NCBI GenBank assembly: GCA_026873275.1
Contig: JANTUC010000010.1
Coordinates: 310,001-374,000 of the forward strand
Length of the DNA: 64,000 nucleotides
DNA from: Pseudopithomyces maydicus
Lineage: Eukaryota; Ascomycota; Dothideomycetes; Pleosporales; Didymosphaeriaceae
Direction: 5' to 3'
The translations under genes were made by a program, and so were the position numbers. Under the pieces are notes generated by a model. It was not told where the DNA came from. It searched no databases and saw nothing but the letters and a program-made list of their open reading frames with translations. Positions 48,853 through 57,850 of this stretch are shown here, in pieces. Every line of letters starts with the position of its first letter. The first letter of the stretch is position 1.

Positions 48853-50326
48853 ATGGGAAATAAGCCGAGCGTGGTCGAGAATTGCTTGGTCGCCGCTGTA
48901 GGGAACAACAAGGCCCTTTTCGCTGCACAGTCAACCGTTGGGTACCAGCTTTCGCACGTCAAGCCATATAACCTCGACATACCAGTGAATCCTGCTGCCG
49001 TCACATATCCAAAGACCTCGGAGCAGGTCGCCGCCATCGTCAAATGCGCCGTGGATAATAGCCTGAAGGTTCAACCTCGCTGCGGCGGACACAGTTATGC
49101 TAACTATGGTATCGGAGGTTCAGACAATGCGATAGTGGTCGACCTCAAGAATTTCCAACAATTTTCAATGGACAAGAATACCTGGCAAGCTACAATCGGT
49201 GGTGGAACACTTCTCGGTGACGTGACGAAGCGTCTCCATGAGAATGGCAATCGCGCCATGGCACACGGCACATGTCCTCAGGTTGGCATCGGAGGGCATG
49301 CTACAATTGGTGGTTTGGGACCTAGTTCACGGCTGTGGGGGTCAGCCTTGGACCACGTCGAAGAAGTCGAAGTCGTACTCGCCAACTCGTCTGTAGTACG
49401 TGCGTCGGAGAAAGAGAATGCCGACGTATTCTGGGCACTCAAGGGAGCTGGAGCTGGTTTCGGTATCATCACCGAGTTCAAGGTGCGGACTCAGGCCGAG
49501 CCGGAGAAGACGACGCTGTATAGCTATGGCATTCAAGCTGGCAATGCGCAGGACAAAGCGAACGCGTTCAAGAAGTGGCAGAAGCTGATCTCAGACCCGG
49601 ATTTGTCGAGGAAATTCGCGTCTCAGTTCATCATGACCGAACTAGGTGTGATTGTGACCGGCACTTTCTTTGGTCCTCAGAGCGAATTTGACACCCTAAA
49701 TATATCCAGTCGGCTTCCCAACGCTGACGAAAGCGTCATCGTACTGGATGATTGGCTTGGTGTCGTTGGTCATTGGGCTGAAGATCAAGGTGAGCATCTC
49801 TCCAAGACAATCGAAGAAATCATCGTATTAACTCCTAATAGCACTCGAATTGCTCGGCGGCGTCCAATCCAACTTCTACGCCAAATCCCTCGCCTACACC
49901 AAAGACGACCTAATCCCCGACGCCTCGATTGATAAACTCTTCAAGTACATCGACGAAACGGACAAAGGCACCCTCGCATGGTTCCTCATCTGGGACCTCG
50001 AGGGCGGCGCTATCAACGACGTCGCCCCCGATGCCACAGCCTACGGTCATCGCGACGCACTCTTCTATCACCAGGCATACGCCGTCAACCTCTTCGGCCA
50101 CGTGGACGACAAAATTCGCAATTTCCTCACAGGGTTGAACAAGGTTGTCACGGATGGATTGGGCCACGACCTCGGGGCTTACGCAGGATACGTAGACCGT
50201 GCGTTGGGAGACGACGGTCCGAACAAGTACTGGGGGTCGAACTTGAAGAAACTGCAACGAATCAAGGCACAGGTGGATCCAAAGGATGTGTTTCACAATC
50301 CGCAGAGCGTACGACCGGCGGCCTAG
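48853..50326 (+). CDS. FAD-linked oxidase, berberine-bridge / glucooligosaccharide-oxidase type
   Basis: Exons are 48853-49789 and 49842-50326, 473 aa (intron GTGAGC...TAATAG). The FAD_binding_4 domain shows RCGGHSYANYGIGG near residue 77, with the His that is linked to the 8-alpha position of FAD. It also shows GTCPQVGIGGHATIGGLG near 140, where the Cys is linked to C6 of FAD. Both residues are present, so a bicovalent flavin is expected. The C-terminal BBE segment carries WGSNLKKLQRIKAQVDPKDVF. Relatives oxidise sugars, alkaloids or polyketide intermediates. No signal peptide is visible at the annotated start (MGNKPSVVENCL), so it is probably intracellular, unlike secreted carbohydrate oxidases. 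Confidence 0.9.
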
Positions 50327-51037
50327 AAGGCCAGTCAGGGGGTGACACGCGCTGTTGGGAGGTATTTTGTTGTTGGTGTATTGGGATGGGTGGGGTTAGG
50401 TTTACTGCTGGGCAGAGATACCCTTTTTTAGTCGTTTACAATCTTCTCATGAATTATGAAGTCGACAACTCTTTGATTATGAATATATGGGGCTTTTTCT
50501 TTGTGAAAGATGGTGCATGTGCACATTCTTCGATCTGTCGGGAGAATCCGAGATCGTTGACATCCTGCTGGGATGGCAAAACTAATTATCGTGACACATA
50601 ATCCTGTTGACAAATGCAGCTATTACACTGTAACTTCCGTCGTCATGGTGTAGCCAAATTTCCTGGCGTTTTCTCAACCTTTACCTGCCGGAACCAATTA
50701 CGAGCATCCCCCTAGATGCATCCGTTTGACGTGGATCAACCACTACTTCTTTGGAGCCAATTATCAGCCAGAAGCATCACCGCCTAAGACATCTCACCAG
50801 AATCAACAATAATTGTAGGTAACTGGCAATTTTGTTCGTTTGAACGTAATCTTGTCAGCACGGCCGCTTGAACTCAACATTTTGCCAGCTTTGTCTATAA
50901 AAGTGCTCCTGTCTCACGCTCAATCCAATCCATCGCCTTCCCTTCTCTACTCTTGACAACCTGCTTAGTTCCTCTTCTAAAATAAGCCACCCTCCAGAGA
51001 GACACCATCATACTTCCGAAAGCTTCTCACCATCACG
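50327..51037. other. intergenic upstream of the secreted-protein array
   Basis: No gene is seen. It contains the promoter of the gene at 51038, with the TATA box listed separately and a CT-rich stretch near 50910-50990. Confidence 0.5.
50896..50902 (+). promoter_or_regulatory. TATA box of the first secreted-protein gene
   Basis: TATAAAA lies 136-142 bases before the ATG at 51038 and is followed by CT-rich sequence, a common fungal core-promoter layout. Confidence 0.65.
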
Positions 51038-52719
51038 ATGAAGCTCTCCGACCATATCCTCCTCTTCGTTGCCAGCCTCTCAACTCTCGTAGTGGCCCAC
51101 CCGGCCCCGTTGAGCCAGACCCATCCGCTATTCCATCCTAATTCGACACACCATCTCCCTCCCTTTAGGAGCACCTCGACGACCTGGAGTGCCTCGATCC
51201 TTCCCATCCCTACCGATCCCTCGTTTCACTCGACACATATCATTTGGGAGACCTGGAGTGAATCGGGCCATCCTATTCCTACCGGCCACCCATCTGACTC
51301 GTCGTCTATCAGCACCTCAAAGACCCACGGCACTTCAAAGACCCGGAGCAATTCGGATCTTCCCGTCTCCACCACCACCCCGTACGACTCGTCTATCAGC
51401 GCCTCGGAGACCTGGAGCCTTTCAGTTATAATTGACCCCACCGAATTGAGTGGCTCTATCTTCCCCATCCCAACCACCTCCCCATCTGACTCGTCGTCTA
51501 TCGGCATCCCAGAGACCCCCGGCACCTCAAAGACCCGGAGCACTTCAAAGACCCGGAGCGCTTCAGATCTTCCCGTCTCCACTACCACCCCGTACGGCTC
51601 GCCTATCAGCACTTCAGATATCTGGAGCTTTTCAGCTATAATAATTGATCCCACCGAATGGAGTGGCTCTATTATTGCCACACCCACCGCCTCACCGTCT
51701 GAATCGTCTCAATTGTCTGACTCGTCGTCTATCGGCATTCCAGAGACCTGGACTGATCCAATCGTACCCACTTCAACTGAGTGGAGCGCTTCGATTCTCC
51801 CCACCTCCGAAATTCCCCCGTGCGACTCGTATACCCCATCGTATACCACCATCTCAAAGACCCGGAGCATTACAATCATAATCAATCCCACCGAGTGGAG
51901 TGCCTCGATTCTCCCCTTCCCCACCGACGCCCAGTCTGACTCGCCTACCAGCACTTCAGACAGCGGGAGCATTACAGTTATAATCGACCCCACCGAGTGG
52001 AGCGTCCCAGCTTTTCCTGACCCCACCGACTTCTCTTCTGACCCCATCAGCACACCAGACACTGGGAGCGTTAGGATTATCATTGATCCCACCGAGCGGA
52101 GCGCCTCAGATCTTCCTACCCCCACGGAGTGGAGTGCTTCGATTGTTCCAATCCCCACCGATTGGAGTGCCTCAGCTCTTTCCATCCCCACCGAGTCCCC
52201 GTCTGACCACCCCGATGTGCCAAAGCAGGTAGAATCCACCGGTCCAACCCGCCCCCCACCATTCACGCCGTTCCCCACCCCATCTTCCGGAAATGCGACT
52301 GACCACTGGCCTTGGATCCCACACACCAGCAGCCATCGTACTAGCTCTAGCTCTGATCCAAAGCCATCGCCTCGGCCCGCTCCCAAGCTAGAGAATTTGC
52401 AGACGTTCGGAGAGTTCTTCACTGTGCCGCACCATGTTGAGCGGAACATCACGGTGGAGGCGGACATGTGTCAAATCGGAGCTACACCGCGGCGGGCTGA
52501 CTTTATCAATGTCTTCAGTGATATGTATTGCGAGTTTTACTAGTAAGTTGAGCTATTTGGGTGGGTTTTGGGCGTACGTGATGGCTAACTGGTGAATGCA
52601 GTTTCGGATGCGAGTCGATCAATAAAGATCACAAGCGATTTGATGGACCGGTTACGAATAATGCGATCGATGAGTTTCATGGGAAGGACTATAAGTGTGG
52701 TACTATCAAGGTTAACTGA
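51038..52719 (+). CDS. secreted Ser/Thr/Pro-repeat protein ending in a four-cysteine module
   Basis: Exons are 51038-52542 and 52602-52719, 540 aa (intron GTAAGT...TGCAG). A signal peptide is clear (MKLSDHILLFVASLSTLVVA, cleavage before HPAPL). About 400 residues follow of imperfect repeats rich in Ser, Thr and Pro, built around DPTEWSASI, PIPT and SKTRS. These are likely to be heavily O-glycosylated. The last ~65 residues form a compact domain with cysteines spaced C-x19-C-x6-C-x28-C, containing INVFSDMYC and HGKDYKC. The intron splits the fourth codon after the second cysteine in phase 2, exactly as in the two following genes. No GPI signal is seen. It could be a wall-associated or effector-like protein; function is unknown. 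Confidence 0.85.
51170..52205 (+). repeat. Ser/Thr/Pro coding repeats (DPTEWS and SKTRS units)
   Basis: About a dozen degenerate units encode the peptides (I/N)PTEWS(A/G)S(I/L) or STSKTRS(A/N)SDLPVSTTTPY. Two long units near 51300-51440 and 51480-51670 are nearly identical at the DNA level. Such repeats are prone to length change. Confidence 0.75.
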
Positions 52720-53325
52720 GAGGGTTGTGAATGGTCACTATTGGATTGGGGAGGAGTAGTCTTGGTGTATAGGATCAGGCTGCAGCTCAGCATGAGGACT
52801 ATGTAGTCAAAAATGGAGTCGATGTGATCTGTTGTATTTCTCTCACGGTGTGTGAATGCCGCATTATCTTCTCTATGTCAACAGCTTCAACCTTGGGTTG
52901 AGCCCTTTAGTCAAGCGGTCAAGCATGTCACTGAAATTCTTCAGTGTGTAACGCCATTTGCATGATGACCTATCAAACATCAAGAGGATCCTTGTTGCCG
53001 ATGAGCCTCATGATTTTTGCCCCAGATTGGTGTGAAGAATCCTTGCTTAGAGTACACTTAGCACCCCTCCCCGTTTGCGTCGCAGATTTTGTGTCTCTGC
53101 AGGTACAAACAGTCTCGACGCCTTACACCGCCCGTTCAGAATAGGCAGACCAACAGCTATACAAACAACTCCGCTTCAACTAGTCCCACTTCTCTCACTA
53201 TATTGATTCTCTTTAAATACGCGCCCACACGCACCAATTTCTTCCTCACAACCCCAACCTCAGTTTCCTTCCACACACTCTTTTATCCCTTCCCCTACAC
53301 ACCAACCTTTCCACCTTTTTCCAAG
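52720..53325. other. intergenic within the secreted-protein array
   Basis: This 606 bp region holds the 3' UTR of the first gene and the promoter of the second. TTTAAATA at 53212-53219 is a likely TATA-type element. No gene is seen. Confidence 0.5.
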
Positions 53326-54267
53326 ATGAGCAATTTCCTAACCATCATCACCCTCACCCTCCTCTGTAAGTCCCCACCCAACCCCCAACCCCACCTCCAA
53401 ACCCTCAACTAACTAGCCCCCCTCAGCCCTCCTCATTCCCCACTCCCTCTCCTCACCCTCATCCCCCCACGCATCCTTCTGCGCACACGTCAAAGAGGCG
53501 GACCCCGAAGTCGGACTCTGGCTCAAGTGCGACGACATCTGCACTCCTATGGATTTGACCTACTTTCACTCCATCGACGTCGATGATGCGGTTTCTTGTA
53601 CCCTTTATGAGTGAGTTTCCAGCGGTCGAGTGGAGAGATACATACACATATATGTATGTAAGGTGTATGTGTGGTGGCTAACTGGGATACGCACGTATAG
53701 TGATCCATACTGCAAGATCGATCCCTCGCACACAGCGGAGGTGATCAAGGGACCGCAGGTGGACTGGGAGTTGACAGGAAAGCGTTCGGCGTATAAGTGT
53801 GGGAGGGTCGCGGTTGAGGGCCGTAGTGGGTGGAATCGCGCTGTTTCTGAGAAGGCTCGGAAGTAAGTATCACATTCGCGGTTTTTTCTCCCTTTCTAAC
53901 GGGGAAGCAGAGCTCGTAATTCTCCACTACGTATTGCTGTGGGGTACCTGAAGGAGTACGCCAGCGGCACTTCGAAAAGTTCCCTCACGCTGATCGGCGA
54001 CTCAACGTGCAATGAGATCGTCGAGGCGCGGGATTATCAGTATATCACTTTGTTTTCTGATAGCCGGTGCGCTTTGTATATGTAAGTGTGGCGATGGGTA
54101 TTCTGTGTGGTTCGTATGGGTGCTGACTATGTATGTCTAGTGACACAGCCTGCAATGTCCAAATGGGAGATGACTTCACGGGGCCGCTCCAAGGGGTCAA
54201 GTTTGAGTCGGGGGATACTCTGAAATCGTATAAGTGTGAGGCGTTGGAGAAATCCGAAGGTATATAG
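53326..54267 (+). CDS. secreted protein with two four-cysteine modules
   Basis: The five exons are 53326-53365, 53427-53610, 53701-53862, 53911-54081 and 54141-54267, 227 aa, all GT-AG. A signal peptide is encoded across the first intron (MSNFLTIITLTLLSLLIPHS, cleavage before SFCAHV). Module 1 has C-x18-C-x7-C-x28-C ending SAYKC. Module 2 has C-x19-C-x7-C-x27-C, with ITLFSDSRC and LKSYKC. Introns 2 and 4 each split the fourth codon after a module's second cysteine in phase 2, so the modules arose by duplication with their intron. Two extra cysteines precede module 1 (FCAHV and LKCDD). The fold is unknown. The protein is likely extracellular. Confidence 0.85.
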
Positions 54268-54958
54268 ATGCCAGGGCGCATGGTCTGTTCGGTCGATCGA
54301 GGAAAAAAGGCCTGAGGCTTACTTCACAGGCGATTATAGTGGATTAGTTGTGAAGACTCATCTTCTTACAATGACACTTACTAGCCAAGCTTATCTCCTT
54401 ACCGTGCTAATCTTAAGTCACAGTTTACCTTCTTACTGTGCCGCGTGTTAGTCAGACATGTACATACATGCCTAGTTATGTGTCACACAACAGCAACCAA
54501 GCGAGGCCCAAATCAGACTCTTCCCTACTTTGCAAGAGCAACTACTCACCTCTACCCCAAGCATAAACCCCTTGACGCATCCTCGAGTCCTGCTTGTCCA
54601 ATAATCTGCACAGGCGCCATCAATGAGTCTCCAAGGTGGACGCTTTGACTCTTCGTTCAGTGCACCTAGGTCCCGCAATCTGCACGTGCTACCATGTCAC
54701 CTAACCCATTTCCAACACCAGCTCACTCATATATCCTCGAATGCAGCATACATTGACGTGTCTACCAGTCTGGCGATTACATCAGCGACATGTATAAATA
54801 CCTGCCTTCTGTGCAGAATGTTCTCTCCTCAAACACCTTTCGAATCTCTACTTTCTGATCCACAAACTTTCTATTCTCAAGACTCTCCTTCAGTCTCCCA
54901 CCTTCCAAGTCCTTGACTGCTTACGCCAGATCAACACAAACCACCAAAGCCACCCAAC
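54268..54958. other. intergenic within the secreted-protein array
   Basis: No gene is seen. It contains the promoter of the third gene of the array. Confidence 0.5.
54793..54800 (+). promoter_or_regulatory. TATA box of the third secreted-protein gene
   Basis: TATAAATA lies about 160 bases before the ATG at 54959, followed by a CT-rich stretch, as at the first gene of the array. Confidence 0.6.
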
Positions 54959-55356
54959 ATGCGTTTATTCGCTGCTACCATCCTCGCCAGTTTCGCGCTC
55001 GCCGCCGCCCTTCCTTCTCTCGCTCCTCGTAAGCTCAAAATCGGAGCAGTGGAGCTCGAGCCGACAGGGGAGTGTCAACCGATAAAGCCGCAACCAGCGA
55101 CTGTCTATGCCGATTTCGACCCTGACCACCACTGCCTTCTCTTCGAGTACGTTTATGCTCTCTTAATGGCAGATATAAATGGTTGTTGTATTGCGCAAGC
55201 CCCACAGCTAACGGTGTATCTCTTAGGTTACCTGGTTGCGTGAGCAAACATGATGACGACACCATGTCTATTACAGGCGGGACTTCCAAGGATGGGGGTG
55301 ACGGATTTGCCAGCGTCCGATGCAGTGTGACTGCGCACATCCGTAGGGGTCATTGA
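54959..55356 (+). CDS. small secreted four-cysteine protein (105 aa)
   Basis: Exons are 54959-55146 and 55227-55356 (intron GTACGT...TCTTAG, 80 nt). The signal peptide is MRLFAATILASFALAAALP, and a basic APRKLK follows, possibly a processing site. The mature part is a single module C-x19-C-x7-C-x27-C with DPDHHC and FASVRC. The intron splits the fourth codon after the second cysteine in phase 2, as in the neighbours. Only four cysteines are present in the mature protein, so two disulfides are expected. The size, signal peptide and cysteine content are typical of small secreted fungal effectors. I do not recognise the family. Confidence 0.85.
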
Positions 55357-55687
55357 AAACCGGGGAAACGGCTGGGTATCTTTTGGGGGAAAGGTCATGC
55401 TATCTCTTATCTGTACCTATACACAAGCTGCACGGCAGGTCCTAATGACAGAGTTTACATGACAATTTGAGTCCAATCAAGGTGACAAGTGTGAGTTCCA
55501 TCCGCAATTCCACGTGCTCTCTTCGCAAGAGATTGTGACTCCACGCTTTTCATCATGCCCTTCGGTGGAAACTCTTTCATCACGTCGACAGAAGTAACTT
55601 TGCGCTCCTTCAGCGCGGCGAGAGAAAAGCGCTGGGTCTATGCAAATAAGGGTGACGTCCGGACCGACGCCACTGTCCCTAGGCCAT
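55357..55687. other. intergenic between convergent genes
   Basis: This 331 bp region lies between the third secreted-protein gene and elongin C. Nothing specific is seen. Confidence 0.5.
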
Positions 55688-56214
55688 TCAAGCTACCAAA
55701 AGAATTAGCGTAAGAACTCCCAAAGTTTGCAGAAACCATGTCGCTTAAACAAAAGACAGCATATTTCGCACCGAGGCATGTACATACCATCCAAGTAATC
55801 CGCCGCAATCAACAGCTCCAAGCACAGCTCCGGCGGAATCTCCATGTCAGGAACATCCTTGCTCTCTGCATACTTCTGATTGTAGTAAAGATACTCGCAG
55901 ACCTTCTCCAGCACGACTCCACTGCAGCCCAGTTAGAAATCACCACCATCCTCACAGGCAGACGGGCGCAGCGAGAACTTACTTGATGGTCGGCAGCTCG
56001 ACGCGATTCTGCTCCATTTCGCGGAAGCCCGCTGTGAACCGCGTCAATAACATTGAGACCTTCAGAGCGAGTAGCAAAGGGCGGACAAACAAGACGGGTC
56101 CAGCGCTTTCTTTATGGTGCCCGCGATGCAGGCGGCGGAGCGCAGGATCTTGAACTCGTACCCGTCGTTGGAGACGAGCGTGACGTACTCGGAGAGTTTC
56201 TGCTGGTCGGCCAT
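55688..56214 (-). CDS. ELC1: elongin C (Elc1-like, SKP1/BTB fold)
   Basis: Elongin C is an adaptor in elongin/cullin ubiquitin ligases that act on stalled RNA polymerase II. Exons are 56214-56091, 56031-55983, 55921-55788 and 55692-55688, 103 aa. The protein begins MADQQKLSEYVTLVSNDG. It has FKILRSAACIAGTIKKAL, VVLEKVCEYLYYNQKY, SKDVPDMEIPPELCLELL and ends AADYLDA. These match elongin C closely in length and order. The last coding exon is only five bases (the end of an Ala codon plus TGA). It is divergent from the reductase gene at 56494. Confidence 0.92.
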
Positions 56215-56493
56215 GGCGGTGGTCGGCGGGGGAGTTGTGGAGGCGAGGCGAGTATGTATGTAAGAGGATAGAAGAGGACGGACCCTCGTTGTGGGGTTGT
56301 GTTGTAGGCGGGGAAAGTCGCGAGTGGGTGAGGGCGGCGGCCTAGCGCGGTGTCACGTTTCTTCGCGTCGCCTTACCTTACATCATCGTTTTGAGCGCGC
56401 CCTCCAATTTCCATATTCACCACGGAAACTTGTCCAACCACGTAATCCCACCAGATATGCGCCTCCCATAATCCATACAACACACCCACCACC

Positions 56494-57479
56494 ATGCCCA
56501 CCCCCCACGTCCTCATCACCGGCGGCTCCCGCGGCATCGGCCTCGCCATCGCGCACCTCTTCGCCCGCAACTCGTACCGCTGCACGCTCGTCTCGCGCTT
56601 CGAAGCCCCCCTCCAATCCGCCGTCTCTGCTCTGAACGAAAAATACCCCCTCCCTTCCTCCTCCTCGCCCCATGCCTACATCGCAGGCTCCGTCTCCTCT
56701 CCCTCCTTCTGGAGCCAAGACGGCATCGGCAAGGCGCTCTCCTCTTCCCCGTCCTCGTCCCGCTCTTCCTCGCCAACCCCCACGCCCGCAAATGCAAACG
56801 CAAACAACAAAATCGACGTCCTCGTAAACTGCGCCGGGATATCGCAACGCTCTCTCTTCGCAAAAACATCCCCGGACCAAATCCAAAACATCGTCGACAC
56901 GAATCTCACAGGCGTGATGCTGGGGACGCGGTTCCTCTTGCGGAACCGGTTTTTCGGGACGGGCCGGGGGAGGAGCCGGGGTCCAACAACAGGTGTATTG
57001 TGAATGTTGCGAGTTTGCTGGGGACGCACGGGGGGTACGGGGCTGTTGCGTACGCGGCGAGTAAGGCGGGGGTGTTGGGGTTTACGAGGGGGTTGGCCGG
57101 GGAGCTGGGGAGGGGCGGGGTGAGGGTTAATGCTGTGGTGCCGGGGTATGTGGAGACGGGGATGGTGGAAGGTATGTACATGATTTGTGATTTGCATGGG
57201 GGTTGGGTTTGGGTTTGGGAGGGTAGGGGAGGTGGGTTTGGAGGAGATTGTTTTTTGTTGGACGGGGATTTGGGTGCGCTGGGCGCGATGCTCGTTGAAT
57301 CATTCACTAATCATATGATGTATTTTACAGATCTGGACCACGAGGCGCTGTCCGCGCGGATCCCGCTCGGGCGCTTTGCGAAGCCCGAGGAGATAGCGTC
57401 CGCAGCGCTGTTCCTGGCGCAGAACGAGTACGCGCATAACTGCGTGATCAACCTCGATGGGGGGCTTTCCGCTGTCTGA
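56494..57479 (+). CDS. short-chain dehydrogenase, 3-oxoacyl-ACP reductase (OAR1-like)
   Basis: The segments are 56494-57171 and 57331-57479 with a 159-nt intron (GTATGT...TTACAG), about 275 aa after frame repair. The NAD(P)-binding motif is TGGSRGIGLA. NCAGIS follows, then the active site VNVASLLG (Ser) and YAASKAG (Tyr and Lys). The C-terminus PEEIASAALFLAQNEYAHNC and INLDGGLSAV is typical of FabG-like reductases. One base is missing at the G run 56966-56970. Restoring it joins TGRGEEPGSNNRC to IVNVASLLG. The enzyme probably reduces 3-ketoacyl-ACP in mitochondrial fatty-acid synthesis (Oar1). A Ser/Pro/Asn-rich insertion near residues 75-105 is unusual. Confidence 0.85.
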
Positions 57480-57850
57480 AGGGGCGCCCCGACCGACCGA
57501 CCGACCGCTCGCTGGCGTCTCCCAACCACCTAACAAACCGCAAACGTAAAGGCTGGCTAACCGTCCAAGTCCCAGGTATAATTCGCTCGGTCCTCCAAAA
57601 CGCCAGGGATAGAAAGCAATGCTATGGGTGGGCTGGAGGTCGATAAGAACATGGGTCTATGTAAAACAGAGGTATGATGTAAGGCAATGCATGAACAGCT
57701 GTCATGGTGCTGGCCAAACGATGGCAAGGATGAAAAAGAGAGAAGACAGGTCTTTACTGGTGGACCATACGGCGATCCGGAGATGAAAAACCGCATGATG
57801 CACCTGTGAAGAACAGCCACACTGCTCGCTCGCAGGAGGCGAGAACCGAA
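57480..57850. other. intergenic between convergent genes
   Basis: The short repeat (GACC)4 lies at about 57490-57506, just after the reductase stop. No gene is seen. Confidence 0.5.

Noticed and set aside
2540..56970. Programmed -1 ribosomal frameshifting as the reason for the frame jumps
   Set aside because: The sites lack heptameric slippery sequences with a common downstream structure, occur in many unrelated housekeeping genes, and match simple loss of one base in G/C runs.
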